This document shows, one piece after another, positions 30,946 through 40,600 of a DNA stretch of 64,000 nt. The position numbers and the translations under genes were made by a program. The stretch's first letter is position 1. Each line of letters opens with the position of its first letter. The notes under the pieces were generated by a model that saw only the letters and a program-made list of their open reading frames with translations, did no database searches and was not told where the DNA came from. Source of the DNA: Harmothoe impar (Eukaryota; Annelida; Polychaeta; Phyllodocida; Polynoidae); NCBI GenBank assembly GCA_947462335.1, contig OX381716.1:10488861-10552860 (forward strand). Direction: 5' to 3'.

Positions 30946-31016
30946 TGTCAGTGCTAAAGTCGGGCTGACTGAGAGTTTGCCGCCAAGTGGACGGATGTCG
31001 TCTGCAGCCCGTCACG

Positions 31017-31030
31017 CCGCCAGATGGCGC
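31017..31030 (+). promoter_or_regulatory. CTCF-like site 2
   Basis: ccgccagatggcgc matches 13 of 14 positions of the CTCF core CCASYAGRKGGCRS. It is 72 bp from site 1 and in the same orientation. Confidence 0.4.
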
Positions 31031-31083
31031 CACTTGACGGACGCCACTAGGACGCCAACACACCTCAAGGGGAAGCCAACATG

Positions 31084-31095
31084 GCCGCCATTTTG
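31084..31095 (+). promoter_or_regulatory. YY1-like site
   Basis: gccgccattttg is the long YY1 motif (inverse of caaaatggcggc). It adjoins the MITE at 31100. Another identical copy lies at 8330-8341 in intron 11 of the decarboxylase. Confidence 0.35.
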
Positions 31096-31099
31096 AAGT

Positions 31100-31362
31100 T
31101 AACCCTTTAAGGGCCGCATAATGCTTTATTGAAAGATTCCCCATATGGTCATGATGCATGAATGTAGGAGTGGGAGTAACTGGACGAGGCTGCAAAGAGG
31201 ATGCATTCATAAAGGCATCATCCCAGAGGAGTGTATCAACCCCATAGGCTCCACATGATGCCTGAATGCAGCACTGACGACTCACTCACCAGTGCTGCAT
31301 CCATGCATCATGACTCCAAAGGGTACATGACACTAATGGACATTGCAGCCTTTCAAGGCTGA
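31100..31362. mobile_element. MITE, TAACCCTTTAAGG family, copy 3
   Basis: Starts taaccctttaagggccgc and contains tgcatgaatgtag and tcactcaccagtgctgcat as in 4365-4614. The right end is degenerate (gcctttcaagg). Confidence 0.6.
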
Positions 31363-31436
31363 AGGAGTCAGCTGGGGGCTGTTTCTGTGTAGGATTGTAC
31401 TGAAGTGTAGAAACGGAGTAGTGTACGGGAGCAGTA

Positions 31437-31500
31437 AAGCGAGTAGCGAGTAGCGAGTAGCGAGTAGCGAGTAGCGAGTAGCGAGTAGCGAGTAGCAAGT
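31437..31500. repeat. (GTAGCGA)n, 7-bp unit, about 9 copies
   Basis: gcgagta repeated without interruption, just before the 8-bp minisatellite. Confidence 0.95.
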
Positions 31501-31582
31501 AAAGGGCAAGAGGCAGGGAGGGACTAGATTAGAGCAGGGAGGAGCGGAGAAGAGGAGGAGTGGAGGAGGTGAGGAGGGGAGG

Positions 31583-32743
31583 TTCTAGAAGAGCAGGGGA
31601 GCAGGGGAGCAGGGGAGCAGGGGAGCAGGGGAACAGGGCAGCAGGGGAGCAGGGTAGCAGGGGAACTGGGCAGCAGGGGAACAGGGGAGCAGGGGAGCAG
31701 GGGAGCAGGAGAGCAGGGGAGTAGGGTAACAGGGCAGCAGGGGAGCAGGGGAGCAGGGGAACAGGGTAGCAGGGGAGCAGGGGAGCAGGGGAACAGGGCA
31801 GCAGGGGAGCAGGGGAGCAGGGGAACTGGGCAGCAGGGGAACAGGGGAGCAGGGGAGCAGGGGAGCAGGAGAGCAGGGGAGTAGGGTAACAGGGCAGCAG
31901 GGGAGCAGGGGAGCAGGGGAACAGGGTAGCAGGGGAGCAGGGGAGCAGGGGAACAGGGCAGCAGGGGAGCAGGGGAGCAGGGGAGCAGGGGAAAAGGGGA
32001 GCAGGGGAGCAGGGGAGCAGGGGAGCAGGGGAAGAGGGGAGCAGGGGAGCAGGGGAGCAGGGGAACAGGGCAGCAGGGGAGCAGGGGAGCAGGGGAAGAG
32101 GGGAGCAGGGGAGCAGGGAACAGGGCAGCAGGGGAGCAGGGGAGGAGGGGTGCAGGGGAAGAGGGGAGGAGGGGAGCAGGGGAGGAGGGGAGGAGGGAGT
32201 AGGGGAGCAGGGGAGCAGGGCAGCAGGGCAGCAGGGGCACAGGAGGGCAGGGGAACAGGGGAACAGGGGAGCAGGGGAGCAGGGGCGCAGGGGAGGAGGG
32301 GAGCAGGGGAGCAGGGGAGCAGGGGAGCAGGGGAAGAGGGGAGGAGGGAAGTAGGGGAACAGGGGAGCAGGGGAGGAGGGGAGCAGGGGAGGAGGGGAGC
32401 AGGGGTGGAGGGGAGCAGGGGGGCAGGGAAACAGGGCAGCAGGGGAGCAGGGGAGGAGGGGAGCAGGGGAGGAGGGGAGCAGGGGAGGAGGGGAGCAGGG
32501 GAGCAGGGGAGCAGGGGAGTAGGGGAGCAGGGGAGCAGGGGAGCAGGGGAGCAGGGGAGCAGGGGAGCAGGGGAGCAGGGGAGCAGGGGGGCAGGGGGGC
32601 AGGGGAACAGGGGAGGAGGGGAGCAGGGAAGAAGGGGAACAGGGGAGCAGGGGAGCAGGGGAACAGGGCAGCACGGGAGCAGGGGAACAGGGGAGCAGGG
32701 GAGCAGGGGAGGAGGGGAGGAGGGGAGGAGGGGAGGAGGGGAG
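31583..32743. repeat. 8-bp GAGCAGGG minisatellite, about 145 units
   Basis: Units gagcaggg with variants gaacaggg, cagcaggg, gaggaggg and gtagggta. Blocks such as that at 31664-31760 and 31823-31919 repeat as higher-order units of about 160 bp. Because 8 is not a multiple of 3, all frames stay open, so the Pro-Leu-Cys-Ser and Gly-Arg ORFs of up to 422 codons are artefacts. Confidence 0.96.
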
Positions 32744-32744
32744 G

Positions 32745-32873
32745 CTTGTATTTCACAAGTTTTACTACAAGACATGACACAGAATATGACACAAGAAAAC
32801 TTCAAAACGTTCCAAAAACATTCCAAATTTCTCGAGTTTTTACACGAGTTCCGCTTGAGATTTTGTTTTCAGG
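32745..32873. mobile_element. Element fragment next to the minisatellite
   Basis: ttgtatttcacaagttttac ... gcttgagattttgttttcag is the terminal part of the 'gagattttgtttgcaggg' family, suggesting the 8-bp minisatellite grew inside such an element. Confidence 0.55.
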
Positions 32874-34046
32874 GAAAGGACCATACTAAAACACCCCCCA
32901 GCACAGAACTACATCACAAGGTACCGTCAGTTTGTCAATACCAATCAACAAGGTAGGATGAGTCTGCGTCCGTTTGTGTTTAAAGGAATATTACGCTAAG
33001 GGCGAGAACTACAGGCGCCTAGTGACCGTTCTATGAACTACAGCTTATTTCATATTGAGAGGATTCTGGCACTTTTTAAGGCTAGTTTCTATCATTATCA
33101 GTTAAACCGTTAGGCCTAGATATGTAAATCTGCCTTTTCATGAAGTTTAAAACAGTTTCCACGAAAGGTCCCCCCCCCTCTGTTGTGCCCCATAGGCTTA
33201 AGCATTAAGAGACCTGTCTCTCTGTGTTCATAGCCATATTGTGCAAAAAGTAGCACTGCAACCATATGATTTCACTTCATAATCTTGATTGTTCTATATC
33301 ATTTTGCTTAACTTGCCAGAAATAGCTACTTTCATGGGTCTGGCCCATTCAATTCAATGCTATAGACACCCATCTTACGTGGCCAGTCCTGGAGAAACTA
33401 GCACTGGGACTGCATTTTTTTATTTCATATTTTGATTGCATATTATATAAAGAACAAATAAGTAGAGTTTAAAGAAAGTTGTTTGCTAACCAATTTTTGG
33501 GTCACCTCTAACCCTTGTCCTTAATTAGTTTATACATCGGAGATCCATGGAGAAGTTGGGGACGTTTAGGAAATTTTTTTTTTCATTGCTCTTAGTATAT
33601 AGAAATATTCATATTCCAACAATTAAGATATGTATATACTGTGAAAGTACTTTATTTCACTTGGTATATATTTTCGCGGAAATGAAAAATCCGCAGAATT
33701 TTTATATGCTTAAGTATGGAATAAATGCCTACGAAATTGCAGTTTTTCACTCTTCCGCGAAAATTGACCCCCATGAAGATAAGTACTTTGACAGTAATAA
33801 GCACAAGACCATTATGGGTACCGTCCTGTTGCCCACTGATCACTTGGTTTACGCAGCCTGTGGGTATAGGGGGGCACACACACTGACCAGCTGTGAATGG
33901 CACAGACATACAGGTAGCAGCAGTCACTACATGTGTCTTAAAGCTAGCACACACCAATACTTAGATAAGGTTTTATATAGGGGTATGTTATTATATACCT
34001 GGTTGATCTAGCGCATTATATAAATTGTATACGTCAAATGAAGTAA
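32874..34046. other. No gene supported; MITE-like palindrome at 33633-33800
   Basis: The only long ORF (33547-34011) runs through an element with ends atactgtgaaagtactttat and ataagtactttgacagtaat and inner tattttcgcgg / ttccgcgaaaatt. The ORF is therefore judged non-genic. Confidence 0.55.
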
Positions 34047-34356
34047 GCCCTCCAAACAGAACTCAGGAATCGAACGTTCACGACTGGGGAGAATCTGGGG
34101 AAGTCAGCATGGCACAAGAAAGACAAGAGATATTGCTAAGAATTGTAAAAGTGTCCTATTGACAAAATGAACTTGGGAATTGAACATTTGCGATTTGAGT
34201 GAATGACACTTGTTCAAAAAACCTGTTCAAAGAACTCATTCAAAGAATATGAAATTTCCAAGAATATGCCATAAAACGTTCACATAATGTTCAAAAATCT
34301 GCTGGGGAGACTCAAGAATGGCACAATTTCCGCTTGAGATTTTGTTTGCAGGGAGG
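34047..34356. mobile_element. MITE, TACCCTGCAAAC family, copy 4 (inverted)
   Basis: Starts gccctccaaacagaactcag and ends gagattttgtttgcagggagg. Confidence 0.75.
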
Positions 34357-34890
34357 TTAGTTTTTTTCTAGCAACTAAGTTATTAGTCATCTCTGGGAGA
34401 TGCTAACATGGAATTTGTTATTTCATCTTTTTCGAAAAAAGAGCAATGACTAAATGGAAAATGAAATGAGAGAGACTTCACAGAAATGAACCAGGTTTTG
34501 GACACTGTCTACGTAGAGGTCAGAAACTGAGGCATGAACTGATTTTAAGACTCAGTCAGTAACTGGTGCCATACAAAAAGTCTGATAATGTGTATATAAA
34601 GCCAAAAAAAAGGATGGTTTGATTCAGGTCACCCGACTTTTCGTATTTTTTGGGGTCAATTTTAGGGTCCTCGGAGAGGCGGGGTAGTACTTTCATGTTA
34701 AAAAAAAAGAAGAAAAAAGTAACTCGCCAGGGCTACATCCATACATTATGCCGACCCTACAGGTGTGATACACACCTGTAGGGTCAACATGAGTTACTCC
34801 GCAGGGCTGTATTCACGCATCATGACGATACAAGGCACAGTGTAGAATGAAGTACTCATTCTAGAGTATAAAGTGATATTGGTAACCTAG
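34357..34890. other. No gene seen; partial MITE 34722-34850
   Basis: AT-rich DNA. gtaactcgccagggctacat ... atgagttactccgcagggct and the palindrome ccctacaggtgtgat/acacacctgtaggg belong to the TAACCCTTTAAGG family. It ends with CTAG, the target duplication of the retroelement. Confidence 0.45.
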
Positions 34891-35201
34891 TGTCATGTGA
34901 CGCACGTGGCCCAACACGTGAGGCACGTGCAGGTCGGTATACTCCCTCTCAAAGGCCGTTATGTAAGGGTCACATGCTGCCGCACGTGACACAAGCCTCA
35001 GAGCCGTCACAGGCCGCTGCACAAGCCTCAGGACCGTCACAGGCCGCTGCACAAGCCTCAGGACCGTCACAGGCCGCTGCACAAGCCTCAGGTCCTTCAC
35101 AGGCCGCTGCACACGGTCACATAGGGGCTTGTTGCACCTTTTGGCCAATCACTGTCAACTGACACTAACACTCAAGATGCCATGCTGGTAGCCTGGCCCC
35201 C

Positions 35202-35209
35202 TTAAATAG
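35202..35209 (+). promoter_or_regulatory. LTR TATA-like box
   Basis: ccccTTAAATAGGG; transcription would start about 30 bp on, near tccatcctcactctacac. The same motif recurs in the 3' LTR at 48801-48808. Confidence 0.5.
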
Positions 35210-35473
35210 GGTCAGGTCCCAGCACTGGGCATCTCCATCCTCACTCTACACTTGGACACCACAGAGCAAGGACCTCTCCACTGACTGAGAACAAGGCTAT
35301 AGGCTATGCCCTACTAGGCCCAACTATCAGACATGGTGTAGGACCCCCTTGGCTCTAGTCCAGTACTAACCTCAGGGTTATTAGGTATATTTACCAAGAC
35401 CTATATTATTGTGTGGATAGGTGTAACTGAGTGGAACCTACATTGTACTACTGTACTGTTGCTGTCAACTTGT

Positions 35474-35479
35474 AATAAA
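35474..35479 (+). terminator. LTR polyadenylation signal AATAAA
   Basis: Single AATAAA in the LTR, about 270 bp after the TATA-like box. The functional copy for genomic RNA would be the 3' LTR one at 49073-49078. Confidence 0.6.
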
Positions 35480-35574
35480 TACCAACTATACTACAAGACC
35501 TCAAGACTTAGTCAACTTACCTCATATCATATTAAAGGGATCTCCCAACTAAGGGGATTCCTTGTATGACAAAG

Positions 35575-35590
35575 TGGTGGAGAAGTCCTA
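35575..35590 (+). other. Candidate tRNA primer-binding site
   Basis: TGGTGGAGAAGTCCTA begins with TGG three bases after the 5' LTR, where a PBS is expected. I cannot name the matching tRNA, so this rests on position and the TGG start. Confidence 0.4.
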
Positions 35591-35861
35591 ACAAGATCCC
35601 ACAAGCTGGCAGCACAGACTACCAAGACTCACCTCCGCAGCAAAGGACCAGCTACCCCTGGATCTCTACCCAGCAGGAGGAGGAGACCCAGCTCCAAGGA
35701 GTCATCCAGGAGCTCCACTCCAACACCCTCAGCTTCACCACACCACACCACTCAAGAGAGTGACTTCCAAGGCAAGCTTCACCTGGACACCCTAGCTGCC
35801 CTGGACAGTATCCAGGACACACAGAGTGACTTGTTCTCAAACGGTCAGCATACCCCAGGAT

Positions 35862-35872
35862 CAGGTATGAGT
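35862..35872 (+). promoter_or_regulatory. Candidate env splice donor overlapping the gag ATG
   Basis: tCAG|GTATGAGT at 35862-35872 is a good donor whose intron would start GT at 35865, placing the gag ATG (35867) inside the intron. Joining to the acceptor at 43543 would make a subgenomic RNA lacking the gag ATG, leaving the env ATG to be used. Confidence 0.5.
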
Positions 35873-37651
35873 GACGATGAGACAGTACCCCCAGGCCAGG
35901 CAGCCAAAGAGGAGGCTGAGGCACTTCTACTCATAGCCCAGAATGTAGAAACTCATGTGGATAAGACACTTAGGCCTGAACTAACAGCCCTACACACCAC
36001 ACATGAGGAAAGCACCAGCCGAGCCTTAAGGAAGGCCAAAGAGGAACAAGAGAAGGAATTAATATTACTCAGACAAGCCAACCAGGCACTGAAGAACTCT
36101 ATGGAGACCCAAAAAGCTGAAGCCGCTCAAGCACTACTTGATATGCAAGCTCATCTACAAGTGACAATGAAAAACCAGCTAGCTGAGGCCCTAGCCTCAC
36201 TCAAGTCAGGTGCACCCAATACCCAAGGAGTGAACCTGACTAACACTGACACCTCCTCAGCACTCCTAGATGCCTTGAAAGAGGAAAGAGTTGCAAGGGA
36301 GGCATCTTTCAGTGGGTTAAGGGACCAGCTAAAACGGGACAAAGAGGAAAAATACTGTGATATTCTACAGCCAGAAAAGTTTTCACAGTCCTCTCTCACA
36401 CAATCCGCCAGGAGGCACTGCACAGACTATGAACAATACTTTGATTCCAGATATGGGTACCATCCCAGTAACAGAATCAAGTATTTCTCAAACTACCTAG
36501 ATGGTAAGGCAAAAATTTGGTACAAAGCCTATAGGACAGCCCATCCAACAGCAGACTATGAAGAAATGAAGGCAGCTTTCCTGAAATACTTCAAGAAAGA
36601 GGACGACAGATTTGATGCTAAGGCATTGAGGAAGCAAAATCCAAAAGAATCTGTATCAGACTATGCCATGGCCTTACAAAAGATGGCCACAGCTCACAAC
36701 AAGTCCGAGGAGAGAACAAGGGAAGCCCTGCTACATGGTCTAAGGGACGACATCAGTGCAGTAGTCATCCACAGGGAAGCAACTACATGGGATAAAATAC
36801 TTGAAGTTGCAGAGGAGTATGAGAACCAACAAACAGTCTCCACTGGTAACATTAAAGATGAGATAAAAGCAGAATTAGGCTCAGAGCTACAGGAAACAAT
36901 AGAATCCATGCAGGCACAACTGAAGTCTGTGACACATGTAAACTCTATGCTTGTAAAGCAAACAAAATCACAGAAAAATGGAAACCCCTCAAAGAAAGCC
37001 AAATCAGACCCAAAGACAGTTCAAATGGATCACTCATCAGAGGATGAAGACCAAAGCCTAAACCTCATGTCAAATGAACATGTGAGGAGGCAAGAACAAA
37101 GGGCACTGAAGGATCAAGGTAAACCCAACAACAGCCAACAAAGGAACTCTGGAAATAACAGAGGAGGCTACCGAGGCAAAAACTTTGACCCAAACTTCAG
37201 AAATAGCAACAGAGGAGGACAACGAGGCAGAGGTGGATACAGCCAAAATAACAGCCGAGATCACCAAAGCAACAGTCAGGACACCAGCCGTAGAGATAAC
37301 AGCAGAAGTCGTGACAACAGCAGACACCGTGATAGTAGCAGAAATCGCGACTACAATCGCCGTGATAACAGCAGAGACCGTGATTACCACCGTCGTGACC
37401 AGAGCAGAGATCGTGACTACAACAGAGGTCGGGATCAAAACCGTCGTGACTACAGCAATAGTCGTGACAGACAGCATGACTACAACCGCAGTCGTGACAA
37501 CAGCAGAGGTCGAGACAGCTACAATGGCTACAGATCCAACACACAAGGCTACAACCCCCAACAGCAGACCCAACAGCCACCTCAAGCTATCCAGCCTGAC
37601 GTGCTTCAACAGATCAAGCAGCTACTAGGATCTTCAAACTCGGGAAACTAG
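35867..37651 (+). CDS. gag: Gag (594 codons)
   Basis: Structural capsid polyprotein of the retroelement. The first in-frame ATG is at 35867 (ggtATGag), but the frame is open without ATG from 35570. The N-terminal third is a Gln/Glu-rich probable coiled coil. Residues about 162-325 look like a retrotransposon gag (capsid) domain with YFSNYLDGKAKIWY and LRKQNPKESVSDYA. An acidic patch (DHSSEDEDQ) follows. The C-terminus (about 461-555) is made of Arg-Asp-Asn-Ser repeats in place of a CCHC zinc knuckle, presumably for RNA binding. The frame ends TAG at 37649, right after the slippery heptamer. Function is from family knowledge. Confidence 0.9.
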   Translation: MSDDETVPPGQAAKEEAEALLLIAQNVETHVDKTLRPELTALHTTHEESTSRALRKAKEEQEKELILLRQANQALKNSMETQKAEAAQALLDMQAHLQVTMKNQLAEALASLKSGAPNTQGVNLTNTDTSSALLDALKEERVAREASFSGLRDQLKRDKEEKYCDILQPEKFSQSSLTQSARRHCTDYEQYFDSRYGYHPSNRIKYFSNYLDGKAKIWYKAYRTAHPTADYEEMKAAFLKYFKKEDDRFDAKALRKQNPKESVSDYAMALQKMATAHNKSEERTREALLHGLRDDISAVVIHREATTWDKILEVAEEYENQQTVSTGNIKDEIKAELGSELQETIESMQAQLKSVTHVNSMLVKQTKSQKNGNPSKKAKSDPKTVQMDHSSEDEDQSLNLMSNEHVRRQEQRALKDQGKPNNSQQRNSGNNRGGYRGKNFDPNFRNSNRGGQRGRGGYSQNNSRDHQSNSQDTSRRDNSRSRDNSRHRDSSRNRDYNRRDNSRDRDYHRRDQSRDRDYNRGRDQNRRDYSNSRDRQHDYNRSRDNSRGRDSYNGYRSNTQGYNPQQQTQQPPQAIQPDVLQQIKQLLGSSNSGN

Positions 37652-37672
37652 AGACCCACAGCGCCGCTGGGC
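37642..37672 (+). promoter_or_regulatory. Gag-pol -1 frameshift site: G GGA AAC + stem-loop
   Basis: GGGAAAC at 37642-37648 is in the X XXY YYZ register of the gag frame (g|gga|aac) and the next codon is the gag stop TAG. A stem (c56c57 with g70g71, and c59agc62 with g66ctg69, bulged A58, loop GCC) starts 7 nt downstream. A -1 slip enters the pol frame, which is open from 37600. GGGAAAC is a known retroviral slippery sequence. Confidence 0.82.
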
Positions 37673-40600
37673 CAGTGCGTTGTGAGCCTCTCCAACCCCC
37701 CATCAAGATCCAAGATCAACAACCCCTAGGACAACCAAAGACAATTGCTAGTATAGCAGAGACAATCCCCCAGTTACATACTGGGAAATCAAGCCGACCA
37801 TCAGTGATTCATATCACACCTCAACAAGATGCATCGCAAAAGGAAATGGGTGAGAGTACCAAAATTTCTGTTGAACTTCTTAAAAATGGCTGTTTAAATG
37901 CAAGATTCTATGAACACACTGAAATACCTTGTTTAGTTGACACCGGTCCCACTATCACCTGTGTCAGGGATACTTTTCTTAGGGAAATTCAGAAATCTCG
38001 AGATGTAGAAATCAAAAAGAGAAAGTTCAATGTACACTTAGCAGACGGATCCATATGCCATGTAAGACAAGCAGCAGTATTGAAATTCAAAATTCATGGT
38101 ACCAGATTCGAATTCCCATTCTCAATTATTCCAAATCTCACAAAGCCAGTTGTCCTAGGCACAGATTTCTTAAAAGCAACACGATCACAGATCGAATTCA
38201 ATGTAGACCCAGAGCTACAAGTCAAGCCAGTCCGAGCTGTTAGGGAGGCTACAATCCTTCCTTTCACAGAACTAGCAGTTCTAGGACAAGTCACATCCCT
38301 CAAATGTTTAGAAGGATGTGTAGGCACATTAGACAATTTGCAGAGGAACAACAGAGTTCCATACCTAGTTCAAAAGGGAGTAGTAACACCCTCAGAAATG
38401 AACAGGCACCCAATCATACTGCTCAATACAAGCCACCGACCATACAAGGTGAGGAAGGGTGATATAATAGCCCTATTCACAGAGGTAGATCCCTCTGAGT
38501 TACATCAACCAGATACTGACATCCCTACTGAGGAACCCACACTACAAGTGATAGACACTGAAGAGAATTGTAGTGACACAGAGTCAGACTGTGCCTCAGT
38601 ATATGCAGATCCAGATACAAACCGTGGAGATGACACTGATGATGAATTGGCCACAATTCACAGTGAGGCTCATGACATTATGCCAGACATAATGGAAAAT
38701 GTGCCACCCAAATGTGTACTAACAGATATTGGACAAGAGAGACTCCAAAAGTTACTCCACAAGTATCAAGATGTATTTGTAGGAAAAGACAATGACATAG
38801 GTACAACCCACCTATATACACATTCAATTCACATCAAACCAGATGCAGTACCATGTCACTACCTACCATACAGGCAGACGCCTGAGAAGCAAGCTAAGAT
38901 GGGAGAAGTCTGTGAAGACCTAGTCAGACAGGGCATCCTCAGAGAATGTGCAGAGGGACCCTGGGCATCCAGATCATTTTTAGTACAGAAAGCATCTGGA
39001 GGCCAACGTCTAGTCACAGACCTACGCCACGTCAATGCTAATATGATAAACCAAGCTTTATCAACGCCACGTGCAGACGACACACTAGACATGATAGGGT
39101 CACTCAAACCTACTGTTTTCAGTAAACTAGATGCGCAACAAGGGTTTTTCCAAATTCCCATAAGAAGGGAGGATCAACACAAAACTGCTTTCATAGCAAA
39201 TGACAAAAAGTATGTCTATCAAAAGATGCCGATGGGTTTGGCTACCGCGCCGGCAGGATTTTGCCATCTAGTAACTCTAATTCTCAACAAACTGAAATAC
39301 AAATGTGCCCTACCATACCTAGACGACATTCTAGTCCTATCACCAGATGTAGAACGACATTTTTCAGACCTTGAAGATGTCTTCAAAAGCCTGAGAATTG
39401 GGAAACTCAAGCTAAAGAAATCAAAATGTGAATACTTCACAGATAGGATAGATTTTCTAGGAATGCGTGTCACACCAGATGGTTTACAACCATCCCCAGA
39501 AAAGGTGGAAAGTGTCAAAACTTTTCCCACCCCAAAATCCGTGAAACAAGTCAGATCATTCACAGGACTATGCCAATACTTCAAAAAGTTCATCAAAGAC
39601 TATGCCAATATTGCTAGGCCACTGTACGACCTACAAACAAACCTAAAGGTTTTCAAATGGAATGAGGATGCAGACAATGCGTTCAAAACATTGAAACATG
39701 CACTCTGTACCCATGCACTATTGAGATACCCAGACTATGACAAAGAATTCAGTCTAGCAACAGATGCTTCAAATGTGAGCCTAGGAGCTGTTCTATCACA
39801 ACGCAGTAGTGAAGGAGTACTGAGACCAGTAGCCTTCGCAGGTAGAACACTATCAAAGCATGAAAGAAACTACAACACAACAGAAAGAGAGCTACTAGGT
39901 GTAGTATATGGGATACTACATTTTAGGCACTACTTAGAAAGTAGACACTTTCAGTTGTACACAGATCATGCAGCTCTAATACCACTCCTCACAAACACAG
40001 GTTTGACCCACAGGTGGGCCAGATGGGCACTGGATATCCAACAATTTGCATTCACAATACAACACGTAAAAGGAGATGACAACATTCCTCCAGATGTGAT
40101 GTCAAGAAGAGAATATCCAGATGCACCACCAATGACCAACCCCCCACCACCTCCAAGAAGGAAAAGGGCAGCCACCAGAACCAAATTCTCTAAAATCCAA
40201 ACCAAGATACCATTCAACAGAGATGACCCACCAAAATCAATTGACAGACCAAAACCAGTGATCAGAGGTATCTTAAAAGAGACCACCCATTATGTGTTCT
40301 GTCATTGCGAAAGGGAATACTGTGAAGAGTATCCAGAAAACTGTTTCACCCCGGTTGAGACCAACAGGATTGCACAAATGGTGAAAGCCACATCCCGTGA
40401 ACCACCACACAGTGCATCAGAAAATCAGTTGGAAGAAAAACTGCATAAAATTGCTTCAATCACCAAGGTAGTCAGATTTGCAGAAGAACAGCTGGATATG
40501 GAGGAAGAACAGGACAGAGACATTTGTGTTGTCACCACACGTTCAAAAGCAAAACGGTCGGTTGCAGAGGATACAAGGTCTAATGACCACCCTCAGCAAT

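Larger units (their letters stand above)
29521..31099. other. No gene supported; short repeats and regulatory-like motifs
   Basis: Contains a (TA)n at 29567-29589, a C-tract at 29668, TATA-like gtatataacgggataaaag at about 29870, three copies of TTCAATCCTGAGAA at 29961, 29999 and 30036, and gcggtaatta/ttatgtgcggt repeats at 30103-30150. A MITE piece lies at 30388-30480. CTCF/YY1-like sites at 30932-31095 are listed separately. No exon pair with coding similarity was recognised. Confidence 0.4.
34891..35571 (+). repeat. 5' LTR (681 bp)
   Basis: Bounded by TGTCAT/ATGACA. U3 has four CACGTG E-boxes (34903, 34915, 34924, 34983) and four 30-bp repeats acaagcctcaggaccgtcac + aggccgctgc (34991-35110). 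TATA-like TTAAATAG is at 35202-35209, and the poly(A) signal AATAAA at 35474-35479. An ATG lies in the last bases (35566). Confidence 0.96.

Noticed and set aside
30854..31285. 143-codon minus-strand ORF
   Set aside because: Spans the YY1/CTCF-like region and a MITE; no domain seen.
31524..32826. Long Pro/Leu/Cys/Ser and Gly/Arg ORFs (up to 422 codons)
   Set aside because: They are translations of the 8-bp GAGCAGGG minisatellite; every frame is open because the unit lacks stops.
33547..34011. 154-codon ORF
   Set aside because: Overlaps an inverted-repeat element, has no domain and no splice or promoter context.
35831..35833. TTG as the gag start
   Set aside because: It is only an alternative-start artefact; the first ATG in frame is 35867, though the frame is open upstream (see finding).
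37070..37628. ORFs in other frames over the gag Arg-Asp repeats (147-179 codons)
   Set aside because: Shadows of the repeat-rich gag 3' end; composition is Val/Thr/Ala low complexity.
37675..37677. GTG as a start codon for pol
   Set aside because: The pol frame is open further upstream (from 37600) and a -1 slippery site sits at the gag stop, so frameshifting explains expression better.
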